DNA of 64,000 bases from DATMER01 sp963741305 (GTDB taxonomy: Bacteria > Acidobacteriota > Thermoanaerobaculia > Multivoradales > UBA5704): contig CAVUHL010000003.1 in assembly GCA_963741305.1 (NCBI GenBank), positions 1,612,001 through 1,676,000 on the forward strand, written 5' to 3'. How positions within the stretch are numbered: the stretch's first letter is position 1; every line of letters starts with the position of its first letter. A program made the translations under genes and the position numbers. This document shows, in pieces, positions 7,562-15,824 of this stretch. Under the pieces are notes generated by a model, which saw nothing but the letters and a program-made list of their open reading frames with translations, searched no databases and was not told where the DNA came from.

Positions 7562-8476
7562 TTGATTCTTCCCCGATTGATCCCCAGACTGGCCCCTCCT
7601 GTCGGTCCCGGTGACCGTGTGGGCGTGGCCGCCCTGTCCGGGCCGGTCGATCCCGAGAGGCTCGCGGCCGGCGTCGAGTCCCTGCGCCGGCTCGGCTTCG
7701 AGCCCGTGCTCGCCGGCAACGTCCTCTCCCGCCGTGGCTTCCTGGCCGGAGGCGACGAGGAGCGGCTCGCCGCATTCCACGAGCTGGCGGCCGACCCCGA
7801 TCTCCCCGCGATCTTCTTCACCCGCGGCGGTTACGGCTTGATGCGGATCCTCCCGGCACTCGACTGGGACCTCCTCGCCCGCCATCCCCGTGCCTACGTC
7901 GGGTACTCCGACCTGACCCCGTTCCTGACGGAGATCGTGCGCCGGCTCGGCCTGGTGGCATTCCATGGCCCGCTGGTGGCCGGCGAGCTCGCCCGCGGCC
8001 TCGACCCGGAAGAGGAGGCGTCCCTGCTCGGGGCGCTGGCGGGGCGCTACCCGGTGGAGCAGCCCTTTCACGGCTGGCTGCGGGAGGGGAGCGCGTCGGG
8101 TCCGCTCCTCGGCGGATGCCTCAGCCTGCTCTCAGCCACGGCGGGCACCCCCTGGTTTCCCGATCTTCGCGGCGCGATCGTGTTCTTGGAAGAAATCAAC
8201 GAGGCGCCGTACCGCGTCGACCGAATGTTGACCCACCTCCGGCTGTCGGGTAATCTCGATAAGATAGCGGGAATGATCGTTGGCCACGTAGCGGGCCCTT
8301 TGGCGGGCAAGAACGAATGGTCTGGGTGGCCGGCCCTGGTGGATGAGAGCCTCTCCGGGTTCTCCTGGCCCCTTGCGTGGGGGCTGCCGACCGGGCATGT
8401 CCCGCCGAATTGGACTCTTCCTCTGGGACTTCCGGCGCGCCTCGATGCTGGGAGCCTGCGGATGGTGATCGGCTAA
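7562..8476 (+). CDS. LD-carboxypeptidase, peptidase family S66
   Basis: The 304-residue enzyme trims the terminal D-Ala from muropeptide tetrapeptides during peptidoglycan recycling. The fold is recognisable from the opening PGDRVGVAALSGPVDPERL, FTRGGYGLMRILPALDW, and the nucleophile Ser near residue 116 in VGYSDLTPFL. The acidic segment IVFLEEINEAPYRVDRM and the late IVGHVAGPL supply the Glu and His of the Ser-Glu-His triad. The listed TTG start lies three bases after the end of rnpB; the conserved family start is near residue 12, so a slightly later start is possible. Its TAA overlaps the next ATG by one base, so the two genes are probably co-translated. Confidence 0.9.
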   Translation: MILPRLIPRLAPPVGPGDRVGVAALSGPVDPERLAAGVESLRRLGFEPVLAGNVLSRRGFLAGGDEERLAAFHELAADPDLPAIFFTRGGYGLMRILPALDWDLLARHPRAYVGYSDLTPFLTEIVRRLGLVAFHGPLVAGELARGLDPEEEASLLGALAGRYPVEQPFHGWLREGSASGPLLGGCLSLLSATAGTPWFPDLRGAIVFLEEINEAPYRVDRMLTHLRLSGNLDKIAGMIVGHVAGPLAGKNEWSGWPALVDESLSGFSWPLAWGLPTGHVPPNWTLPLGLPARLDAGSLRMVIG

Positions 8477-9276
8477 TGAACAACCCTGTCTTCAAGACAA
8501 CGACCGGCAGCCAGCCTGCCGTCCAGAAAGCCGGCCCTTATCTCTCCGACGTCAAGGAAGGGGAGTACATTTTCCGCGAGGGCGACCTCGGCACGGAGAT
8601 GTACATCATCCATGAGGGCAAGGTCGAGATCCTGAGCGGCTCGGGCCTGAACGAGCAGCTCCTGTCGGTGCTGGAGAAGGGGGACTTCTTCGGCGAGATG
8701 GCGATCCTCGAGGACCTGCCGCGCGCCGCGTCGGCACGGGCGGTCACCCCCGTCAAGCTGCTGCAGATCAACGGCTCGACCTTCGACCAGCTGTTGCGCG
8801 GCAACCCGGAGATCGCCGTCCGCATGATGCGCAAGCTGGCCCGCCGCCTGCGCGAGACCGACGACCTGCTGCGCTCGTCCACCTTCAGCCGCGAGGCCGC
8901 TGCCCAGGTCTCGCGCGAGATGCCGAAGATGAACGTGCAGGCTCCGGCCGAGGGGCCCGAGAAGCTGATCCACGCCCCCTCCGGCATGGAGTTCCCGCTC
9001 TCCGCCGGCCCCGAGACCACCATCGGGCGCAAGGACGCGGTCACCGGGATCTACCCGGACGTGGACCTCTCGCCCCTCGACCAGCAGCGCTCGATCAGCC
9101 GCCGCCACGCCAAGCTCTTCCGCCGCGGGTCGAAGTTTTTCCTCGGCGAGGAGATCGGCACGATGAACAGCACCTTCCTCAATGGGGCGAGGCTGGAGAC
9201 CGGAGTGCCGGCCGAGGTCCGCCCCGGGGACGAGCTGCGCTTCGGCGTGGTCATCCTCAAGCTCCAGGTCCCCTAG
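8476..9276 (+). CDS. Cyclic-nucleotide-binding domain fused to an FHA domain
   Basis: The 266-residue cytoplasmic signalling protein has a Crp/PKA-type cNMP fold at residues 17-130 (EGEYIFREGDLGTEMYII, GDFFGEMAILEDLPRAASARA, a phosphate-binding-cassette-like block). A linker follows, then an FHA phosphothreonine-binding domain at about 170-266 (TTIGRKD, RSISRRHAKLF, NSTFLNGARL). No DNA-binding or catalytic output domain is present, so it probably works as an adaptor that joins a nucleotide signal to Ser/Thr-kinase signalling. The start ATG overlaps the upstream stop (TAATG). The stop codon abuts a 54-bp interspersed hairpin. Confidence 0.88.
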   Translation: MNNPVFKTTTGSQPAVQKAGPYLSDVKEGEYIFREGDLGTEMYIIHEGKVEILSGSGLNEQLLSVLEKGDFFGEMAILEDLPRAASARAVTPVKLLQINGSTFDQLLRGNPEIAVRMMRKLARRLRETDDLLRSSTFSREAAAQVSREMPKMNVQAPAEGPEKLIHAPSGMEFPLSAGPETTIGRKDAVTGIYPDVDLSPLDQQRSISRRHAKLFRRGSKFFLGEEIGTMNSTFLNGARLETGVPAEVRPGDELRFGVVILKLQVP

Positions 9277-9329
9277 GGGCACCCCTTGTGGGTGCCCTCC
9301 GGAGGGCGGCCACAAGAGCCGCCCCTACA
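9276..9329. repeat. Copy 2 of the 54-bp double-hairpin element
   Basis: Near-identical to 2592-2645: GGGCACCCC-ttgt-GGGTGCCC, then GGGCGGCC-acaa-GAGCCGCCCC and TACA. It fills the space between the cNMP/FHA gene and recG. The only TTG and GTG start candidates for recG upstream of its conserved region (9286, 9292) lie inside it. Confidence 0.85.
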
Positions 9330-11349
9330 CAGAGGCTTTGAGACCCTGCTGAAGCTTTCGTCCCCCCTCTCGGAGATCCCCGGCGTGGGCCCCGCCCGCG
9401 CCCGGGCGCTTGCCGAGGCGGGCTACCAAACGGTGCAGGGCCTGCTTTACCACCTTCCCTTCCGTTACGAGGACCGGCGAGTCGTGCACGCCGTCTCCGA
9501 GGCCGTGGGCGGTGGCTCGTACACCCTGCGCGGCCGGCTGGCTTCCGTGCGCCGCCTCCGCACCCATCGCCGCGGCTTCAGCCTCGTCCGTGGAATCCTG
9601 AGCGACGGCACCGGCTCGATCCCCGTGGTCTGGTTCAACCGTCCCTACCTGGCGAGCCAGTCGCTGGAAGGGGAGGAGTGGCTCCTCCATGGCGAGGTGC
9701 GGGAGAGCAAGAGCGGGCCGGAGCTGCTGAATCCTTCCTGCGAGCGGCCCGAGCAGGCCATCCATGGCGCCCGGATCGCTCCCGTCTATCCGGCGGCGGG
9801 TGGGATCGGACCTGCTCTCCTGCGGCGCATCTTCGATACCATCCTGGAGGAGGTCGACTTTCAGGTCACTGAGACGTTGCCAGCCGATCTCCTTGACCAT
9901 CGCGGCCTGCCGCGGCTCGGGGAGGCCCTGCGGGCGCTTCACGCCCCTGAGGGAGATGTAGAAGAGCTGAACCGGCGGCGCAGCCCCGCGCACCTGCGAC
10001 TGATCTATCAGGAGCTTCTGGAGCTGCAACTCGGGCTGGCCCTGCTGCGCGAGCGCGAGAGGGACGAGAAGCGGACCCGGCACTACTCGGTCGACGACAA
10101 ATTGCGCGGCGTGGCCAGGAGCATCCTGCCGTTCCCTCTGACCAAGGCGCAGAAACGGGCCTTGCGCGAGATCGTGGCCGACCTTCAGGGACCCCGGCCC
10201 ATGCTCCGGCTCCTTCAAGGGGATGTAGGAAGCGGCAAGACGATCGTGGCCGCCCTGGCCCTGGTGGTGGCGCTGGAAAATGGCTATCAGGGAGCGTTCA
10301 TGGCCCCGACGCAGCTCGTGGCCGAGCAGCACTTCGCGAGCCTGAAGCGGCTGCTGGGGGACCGCTACCGTCTGGGGCTCTTCACAGGCTCCCGGCGCTC
10401 GGCGGCTGGGGAGGTTCAGCTCGCCGTCGGTACCCACGCGCTCATCCAGGAGGGGTTCGAGCTCCGGAACCTGGGGCTCGCTGTCGTGGACGAGCAGCAC
10501 CGCTTCGGTGTGCTCCAGCGCGGGCTGTTGCGTTCCAAAGGAAAGACTCCCGACATGCTGGTGATGACCGCGACACCCATCCCGCGCTCGCTCGCCCTCG
10601 CCGCCTGGGGGGACCTGGACGTCTCGACCATCGACGAGCTGCCGCCCGGCAGGACTCCCATTGCTACCGAAGTCCTCCCCGTGAAGAAGCGCCGGGAGGT
10701 CTATAAAAGGCTGCGCGAAGAGCTGGAGGCGGGCGGAAGGGCCTACGTGGTCTTTCCCGTCATCGAGGAGGGGGTCGAGGATATGGGAGAGAGGGTCCGG
10801 GAGTACCTCTCGGACTTCCCAAGCGCCGTGCTCCACGGCCGGATGCCGGCGCCCGAGCGGGAGCGGACCATGGCTGCCTTCGCCGCTGGCGAGGTGCGGG
10901 TCCTGATCTCCACGACGGTCATCGAGGTCGGGGTGGACGTGCCGGAGGCCACCTGGATGGTGATCGAGAGCGCCGAGCGCTTCGGCCTGGCCCAGCTCCA
11001 CCAGCTCCGCGGCCGGGTCGGGAGGGGGCCGCGGCCTTCGCGCTGCCTGGCACTCCATGGCAAGCTCACCGAGTCGGGAGAGCGGCGCCTGAAAGCCTTT
11101 GAGGAGACCACGGATGGCTTCCGCATTGCCGAGGAGGACTTGGCGATCCGCGGTCCGGGCGAGTTGCTTGGGCTGCGGCAGGCGGGGCTGCCCGGTTTCC
11201 GCATCGCCCGCTTGCCTGATGACCTCGAATGGCTGGAGAAAGCCCGCGACGACGCCAAGGAATTGCTCCCCCGGCTAGGGGAGCTGGAGCTGCTCCGGCA
11301 GCGGGTGACACCGAAGGGTAGCGGGGAAGTGGGAGGAAGCGGGCTATGA
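9286..11349 (+). CDS. recG: ATP-dependent DNA helicase RecG
   Basis: This helicase (up to 687 residues) remodels stalled replication forks and branch-migrates recombination intermediates. Visible elements are the N-terminal helix-hairpin-helix (IPGVGPARARALAEAG), the wedge/OB domain with the typical PFRYEDRR motif, and the superfamily 2 core: Walker A GDVGSGKT near residue 312, motif II as DEQH, motif III TATPIPRS, motif V VIEVGVDVPEA and motif VI QLRGRVGRG. The frame opens at a TTG inside the interspersed hairpin at 9276-9329. The first conserved residues begin near 9349 and no ATG is available, so the true start is uncertain (TTG 9286, GTG 9292 or a CTG near 9346). Confidence 0.94.
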   Translation: MWVPSGGRPQEPPLHRGFETLLKLSSPLSEIPGVGPARARALAEAGYQTVQGLLYHLPFRYEDRRVVHAVSEAVGGGSYTLRGRLASVRRLRTHRRGFSLVRGILSDGTGSIPVVWFNRPYLASQSLEGEEWLLHGEVRESKSGPELLNPSCERPEQAIHGARIAPVYPAAGGIGPALLRRIFDTILEEVDFQVTETLPADLLDHRGLPRLGEALRALHAPEGDVEELNRRRSPAHLRLIYQELLELQLGLALLRERERDEKRTRHYSVDDKLRGVARSILPFPLTKAQKRALREIVADLQGPRPMLRLLQGDVGSGKTIVAALALVVALENGYQGAFMAPTQLVAEQHFASLKRLLGDRYRLGLFTGSRRSAAGEVQLAVGTHALIQEGFELRNLGLAVVDEQHRFGVLQRGLLRSKGKTPDMLVMTATPIPRSLALAAWGDLDVSTIDELPPGRTPIATEVLPVKKRREVYKRLREELEAGGRAYVVFPVIEEGVEDMGERVREYLSDFPSAVLHGRMPAPERERTMAAFAAGEVRVLISTTVIEVGVDVPEATWMVIESAERFGLAQLHQLRGRVGRGPRPSRCLALHGKLTESGERRLKAFEETTDGFRIAEEDLAIRGPGELLGLRQAGLPGFRIARLPDDLEWLEKARDDAKELLPRLGELELLRQRVTPKGSGEVGGSGL

Positions 11350-11361
11350 CGTGGCGTTCAG

Positions 11362-11575
11362 CCCTCACCCCCGGCCCCTCTCCCGGCCGCCCACCCGGAC
11401 CCCCGGGAGAGGGGAGGCCTCTAGATCGAACCTCTTCTCCATCCGTGGCTTGTCCGCAGCAGAAGTTCCTGACTCTTTTCTCGGCGAGCCATGTACGGCG
11501 ACGACGGTGGATCTCGCGCTCTCCCCTCTCCCGGGGGTCCGGGTGGGCGGCCGGGAGAGGGGCCGGGGGTGAGGG
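11362..11575. mobile_element. MITE-like element with 55-bp perfect inverted repeats
   Basis: The left arm 11362-11416 (starting CCCTCACCCCCGGCCCCTCT) is the exact reverse complement of the right arm 11521-11575. The arms flank about 104 bp of non-repetitive sequence without a credible gene. The element sits between recG and the GT4 gene. Non-autonomous hairpin elements of this CCCTCACCCC...GGGGTGAGGG type are scattered through many high-GC genomes and are usually moved in trans. As RNA it would form a very stable stem that could separate the two transcription units. Confidence 0.88.
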
Positions 11576-11602
11576 CTGCAGGGCGACGACGCTTCAGGAG
11601 GG

Positions 11603-12727
11603 ATGGCTTTGAGCCAGATCGCCCATCCCCTTCGCGTCCTCTTGATAGCCAACACCCTGCCCCCCAGGGACGTTTCCGGCGTTGGCGAACAGGTGCTACA
11701 GTTGGCGGCCGGTTTGCGCCAGGGTGGTTGCGAGGTGGAAGTGCTGGGCCGCGGCCCGGGACAGGTCGGAGGTCCCAAGGTTTTCTTTCCTCTCTTCGCG
11801 GTGCCGGCGGTCCGGCGGGCGCTTCGGCGCTTCCGCCCCCACGTCGTCCAGGTTCACGAATCGGACGGCGGTCTGGCGGCGCTGCTGGTGCGGAAGCTCG
11901 CGCCGCGGCTTGACCCGATACCCCGCTTGGTAGCTCTGCTCCAGGTGAGCTACGTCGAAGAGCTGCGGGCCGTGCGGCCCCTGGTGGCGGATGGCCGGGT
12001 CCTGGGACGGCCGGGCGGCGTCGAGCGGCGGTTCCGCTGGCTCAAGGCACCGCTCCAGATCGCGCTCGGACGGCTGACTGCCCGGGTGGCGGACCTGGTC
12101 CTGGCGCCGAGCGCGGCAACGGTCGCCGAGCTGCGGCGGGATTACCGGGTGCGGGATGCGGCGGTCGTCCCGAACGTAACCGGAGGGCTCGACGTCGAGC
12201 CCTCCGAGGTGGAAGAACCGCCAGGCTACCTGCTCTTCGTCGGCCGGCTCCGGATCCGCAAGGGCGTCGAAGTCCTGCTGGAGGCCCTGCCGGCAGGGGC
12301 TCGATTGCTGATCGCGGGTGACGGCGAGCACCGGGCCTCGCTTGAAGGAAAGGCCGGTCCGGCCGTGAAGTTCCTGGGGCGCTGCGACGCCGGCCGCGTG
12401 CGGGGGTTGCTCCAGGGAGCCGCGGCCCTGGTCGTGCCCTCCATCTACGAGGGCATGCCGCTGGTGATCCTGGAGGCCATGGAAGCGGGCGTGCCGGTGG
12501 TGGCGAGCCGCGTGAGCGGCATCCCCGAGGTGGTGGAGGACGGCGTCACCGGTTGGCTGGTCCCTCCGGAAGATCCGCGGGCCCTTGCCGCCGCTCTGTC
12601 GCATGTCCTGGATCGGCCGGACGAAGCGCGGCGAAGAGGCGAGGCGGGACGCAGCCGGGTGGACGAGCGCTTCCGGCCAATGAATGCAGTAGCCGCTTGG
12701 AAACAAGCGGTCCTAGGAGAAAAATGA
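11603..12727 (+). CDS. Glycosyltransferase family 4
   Basis: The roughly 374-residue protein has the GT-B two-domain fold. The N-terminal half has VLLIANTLPPRDVSGVGEQV and VVQVHESDGG. The C-terminal nucleotide-sugar domain has LLFVGRLRIRKGVEVLLEAL, RLLIAGDGEH, and the catalytic-site loop VVPSIYEGMPLVILEAMEAGVP. The donor and acceptor are unknown; such enzymes usually build surface polysaccharides in the cytoplasm. AGGAGG at 11596-11601 is only one base from the listed ATG but seven bases from a TTG at 11609, so translation may start at the TTG (two residues shorter). It follows the MITE-like hairpin and is five bases upstream of a small membrane protein gene, probably in one transcript. Confidence 0.88.
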   Translation: MALSQIAHPLRVLLIANTLPPRDVSGVGEQVLQLAAGLRQGGCEVEVLGRGPGQVGGPKVFFPLFAVPAVRRALRRFRPHVVQVHESDGGLAALLVRKLAPRLDPIPRLVALLQVSYVEELRAVRPLVADGRVLGRPGGVERRFRWLKAPLQIALGRLTARVADLVLAPSAATVAELRRDYRVRDAAVVPNVTGGLDVEPSEVEEPPGYLLFVGRLRIRKGVEVLLEALPAGARLLIAGDGEHRASLEGKAGPAVKFLGRCDAGRVRGLLQGAAALVVPSIYEGMPLVILEAMEAGVPVVASRVSGIPEVVEDGVTGWLVPPEDPRALAAALSHVLDRPDEARRRGEAGRSRVDERFRPMNAVAAWKQAVLGEK

Positions 12728-12731
12728 ACCC

Positions 12732-13226
12732 ATGATGGGACGTGCCCTGTTGATTGTCGGCGCCATGGCGACCCTCGGATTGATCGCCTCTGCCGTGTTT
12801 GGCTACGGCCTGGATGGCCCCACGGGGCGCCAGGTCGGGCCCGAGATGTCGCGCCACGTCCTGGTCGCGCTCGCCTCCAGCCTCCTGCTGCTTTTCTCCC
12901 ACTGCTGGATCATGTTCTACCTGATCGGCACCGGGAAGGCGATCAAGGACACGGTCGCCGAGCACTCGCTGGAGCCCGCCCTGATCGAAGAGACCAAGCG
13001 GTTCAAGAACGAGTCCTACCCGTCGCTGATGCTGGCGATGGCGCTCGCCATGGCGACCTTCATCCTCGGCGGCGGCGCGGCGACCGGCAGCCTGCCGGTC
13101 TGGGTCCACCACGGGCTCTTCTGGGCCACGCTCATCGTGCAGGGGCGCACTCTCTGGATCGAGAAGAACGTGCTCACACAGAACGAGAAGCTCATGGCGG
13201 ACATCGACCGCCGCGTCCGGACGTAG
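12732..13226 (+). CDS. Small membrane protein of unknown function
   Basis: The 164-residue protein has about four hydrophobic helices: residues 4-24, 40-63 (VLVALASSLLLLFSHCWIMFYLIG), 95-112 (LMLAMALAMATFILGGG) and 119-136. A charged segment lies between helices 2 and 3 (KDTVAEHSLEPALIEETKRFK) and the tail is polar. No catalytic motif is visible. It lies between a GT4 gene (five-base gap) and trpS (20-base gap), so it may share a transcript with the translation and chromosome-segregation genes downstream. I do not recognise the family. Confidence 0.7.
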   Translation: MMGRALLIVGAMATLGLIASAVFGYGLDGPTGRQVGPEMSRHVLVALASSLLLLFSHCWIMFYLIGTGKAIKDTVAEHSLEPALIEETKRFKNESYPSLMLAMALAMATFILGGGAATGSLPVWVHHGLFWATLIVQGRTLWIEKNVLTQNEKLMADIDRRVRT

Positions 13227-13245
13227 AGAGGAAGGAAGAGGACAC

Positions 13246-14259
13246 GTGACCGAACAGCAGACCGTTCTCTCGGGCATGCGCTCGACGGGCAAGATCCACC
13301 TGGGCAACTACTTCGGCGCCCTCAAGAACTGGATCGACCTGCAGGACCGCTACCGCTGTTTCTACATGGCGGCGGACTGGCATGCCCTGACCAGCGACTA
13401 TGCCGACACCTCCCAGGTGGCGGAGAACACCATCGAGATGGTCACCGACTGGCTCGCCGCCGGGCTCGATCCGCGGCGCTCCGTGATCTTCGTCCAGTCC
13501 ATGGTGCCGGAGCACGCCGAGCTCCACCTGCTGCTGTCCATGATCACGCCGCTCGGTTGGTTGGAGCGTGTGCCCACCTTCAAGGAGCAGGCCCAGCAGC
13601 TCGAGAACAAAGACCTCAATACCTACGGCTTCTTCGGCTACCCGGTGCTCCAGACGGTTGACATAGCCGTCTACCGCGCCCACTTCGTGCCGGTGGGGGA
13701 GGACCAGTCGAGCCACCTCGAGCTGGCGCGCGAGATCGTGCGCCGCTTCAACAGCCTCTACGGCGAAGTCTTCCCCGAGCCCAAGACGCTGTTCACGCCG
13801 ACGCCGAAAGTGCCGGGCATCGACGGCCGCAAGATGTCCAAGTCCTACGGCAACGCGATCAACCTCTCGGACCCGGCGGACGCCGTGCTCCAGAAATGCA
13901 AGCAGATGTTCACCGATCCCCAGCGCGTGACCCGCAAGGACCCCGGCCGTCCCGAGGTCTGCAACCTCTACGAGTTCCACAAGCTCCTGTCGCCGCCGGA
14001 CGTCCAGGAGCGGGTCTATCACCAGTGCCGGGCCGCGGAGATCGGCTGCGTGGACGACAAGAAGCTGCTCGCCGAGATCATCAACGGATTCCTGGAGCCG
14101 ATGCGCGAGCGGCGCCGGGAGCTCGACCGCGACACCGTCTACGACATCCTCCTCGACGGCTCACGGCGGGCGCGAGAGACGGCGGGGGAGACCATGCAGC
14201 GGGTGCGCGAGGCTATCTCTTTGGATTACACCAAGCTCCTGCAGAGGGTTCACGGATGA
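13246..14259 (+). CDS. trpS: Tryptophanyl-tRNA synthetase
   Basis: This 337-residue class I synthetase charges tRNA-Trp. The HIGH-equivalent is GKIHLGNYFGAL near residue 16 and the KMSKS loop is GRKMSKSYGN near residue 195. Other family blocks are SDWHAL-like ADWHALTSDY, QSMVPEHAEL and PVGEDQSSHLELAREIVRRFN. The start is a GTG preceded by a purine-rich AGAGGAAGGAAGAGG. The stop overlaps the scpA start as ATGA, opening a tight trpS-scpA-scpB-rluB-cmk run that is common in bacteria. Confidence 0.97.
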   Translation: MTEQQTVLSGMRSTGKIHLGNYFGALKNWIDLQDRYRCFYMAADWHALTSDYADTSQVAENTIEMVTDWLAAGLDPRRSVIFVQSMVPEHAELHLLLSMITPLGWLERVPTFKEQAQQLENKDLNTYGFFGYPVLQTVDIAVYRAHFVPVGEDQSSHLELAREIVRRFNSLYGEVFPEPKTLFTPTPKVPGIDGRKMSKSYGNAINLSDPADAVLQKCKQMFTDPQRVTRKDPGRPEVCNLYEFHKLLSPPDVQERVYHQCRAAEIGCVDDKKLLAEIINGFLEPMRERRRELDRDTVYDILLDGSRRARETAGETMQRVREAISLDYTKLLQRVHG

Positions 14260-15086
14260 GCGAGGGTCAGATACCTCCTGAAGCTCCTGACGCTCCTGAG
14301 GCCGCAGAAGCTACCGGCCTGCTGCCCGAATCCTGGCGCGTTCACCTGCCCGTGTTCGAGGGGCCGCTCGACCTCCTCCTGCATCTGATCAAGATGAACC
14401 GGGTGGAGATCACCGACATCCCGGTGGCCACCATCTGCGATCAATTCCATGCCTACATGCAGCTCATGGAAGAGCTGAACCTGGACGTCGCCGGCGATTA
14501 CATCTACGAAGCGGCCCTGCTGATCCACCTCAAGTCCAAGATGCTGCTGCCGCGGCCCGCCAAGGCCGAAGGCGAGCCTGAGGAAGATCCGCGGCAGGAA
14601 CTGGTCCAGCGCCTGCTCGAATACCGGCAGCTCAAGGAAGTCGCGCAATCCTTCGCCGAGCTCGACCGGTTGCGCATGGGCATCTGGACGCGCAAGCCGC
14701 AGCCGCTCCCCCAGGCACCGGAAGAAGAAGGGACGATCGAGCTCGGCGAGGTCTCGCTGTTCGACCTCATGGGCGCCCTCAAGACGGCGCTCGTCCGCTA
14801 CGAGAAAGAGCATCCGCCGCCGATGCAGCTCTCGCTGGATGCCTTCTCGGTCCGCGGCCAGTTCGACCGGCTGCTCGCGGTCCTGGACGCCGGCCATCCG
14901 TTCGACCTGGTCGACGACCTGCGCACCCGCTCCTGCCGCGCCGAGGCGATCTCCACCTTCCTGGCCGTGCTCGAGCTGGCGCGGCTGAACCTGGTGCGGG
15001 TCCATCAGACCGAAGGGGGCGATATCCTCCTCTACCGCACCACGCGCGAGCTGGGCCATGAAGATCGGGAGGCGATCTCGGGATGA
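14256..15086 (+). CDS. scpA: Segregation and condensation protein A (kleisin)
   Basis: The 276-residue kleisin bridges SMC heads and, with ScpB, forms the condensin complex that compacts and segregates the chromosome. The N-terminal SMC-binding region shows the signature VHLPVFEGPLDLLLHLIKMN and ITDIPVATICDQFHAYM. The middle is acidic and Pro-rich, and the C-terminal winged helix ends in a stretch such as RAEAISTFLAVLELARLNLV. Start ATG 14256 overlaps the trpS stop by four bases. The first 25 residues are a low-complexity Pro/Glu/Ala leader. Confidence 0.95.
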   Translation: MSEGQIPPEAPDAPEAAEATGLLPESWRVHLPVFEGPLDLLLHLIKMNRVEITDIPVATICDQFHAYMQLMEELNLDVAGDYIYEAALLIHLKSKMLLPRPAKAEGEPEEDPRQELVQRLLEYRQLKEVAQSFAELDRLRMGIWTRKPQPLPQAPEEEGTIELGEVSLFDLMGALKTALVRYEKEHPPPMQLSLDAFSVRGQFDRLLAVLDAGHPFDLVDDLRTRSCRAEAISTFLAVLELARLNLVRVHQTEGGDILLYRTTRELGHEDREAISG

Positions 15087-15095
15087 TGAAAGAAA

Positions 15096-15824
15096 ATGAC
15101 TGAGAGGAGCGAGATGGAGGCGGCGCTGGAGGCGATCCTGTTCGTCTCCTCCGAGCCGGTGCCGAGGGCGAAGCTCATGGAGCTGTTCGACGAAGCCGAG
15201 CGCGCCGAGGCCGCCGAGGCCCTGGAAACCGTGCTCGCCCGCTACGCCGACGGCGAATCCCTCGGCGACCGCGGGGTTCTGGTCGAAGACGTGGCCGGCG
15301 GCGTGCGGCTCGCCACCCGGCCGGAGGTCGGCGGCTGGCTGCGCCGCTTCTTCGACGTTTCGAGCGGCACCAAGCTCTCCATGGCCGCGCTGGAGACCCT
15401 GGCGATCATCGCCTACCGGCAGCCGATCACCGGGCCCGAGATCCAGGAGCTGCGCGGCGTCAACCCCTCGGGCGTCATCGCGACCCTCCTGGGGCGCCGC
15501 CTCGTGCGCATCACCGGCCGCAAGGAAGTCGTGGGCAAGCCCTTCCTCTATGGCACGACCAAGGAGTTCCTGGTCCACTTCGGGCTCAACTCTTTGAAAG
15601 ACCTGCCGCCTCTGGAAGAGTTCGAAGAGACCTTCGGTGCCGCGGGCGTCACCGATGCCTCGCCGGAGCTGAGCCAAGCCACGCTCGACGCCGTCGCCGC
15701 CATCGGCGGCGAATCGGAGCTCATGGCCCCGGTCCCCTCCGAGGACGGCGAAGAGGCCTTCCTGCGCGAGGTGGCGGACCTGGAAGAAGCGGCGACGGCC
15801 GCGGATAGCTCGGAGACCGACTGA
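15096..15824 (+). CDS. scpB: Segregation and condensation protein B
   Basis: The 242-residue ScpB forms a dimer of tandem winged-helix domains that holds the ScpA linker. The N-terminal block EAALEAILFVSSEPV and the second-domain block MAALETLAIIAYRQPITGPE followed by QELRGVN are family signatures. The C-terminal 70 residues are acidic and Ala-rich and probably disordered. An alternative ATG at 15114 also begins close to the conserved region. Its last base overlaps the start of the pseudouridine synthase gene (TGATG). Confidence 0.95.
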   Translation: MTERSEMEAALEAILFVSSEPVPRAKLMELFDEAERAEAAEALETVLARYADGESLGDRGVLVEDVAGGVRLATRPEVGGWLRRFFDVSSGTKLSMAALETLAIIAYRQPITGPEIQELRGVNPSGVIATLLGRRLVRITGRKEVVGKPFLYGTTKEFLVHFGLNSLKDLPPLEEFEETFGAAGVTDASPELSQATLDAVAAIGGESELMAPVPSEDGEEAFLREVADLEEAATAADSSETD

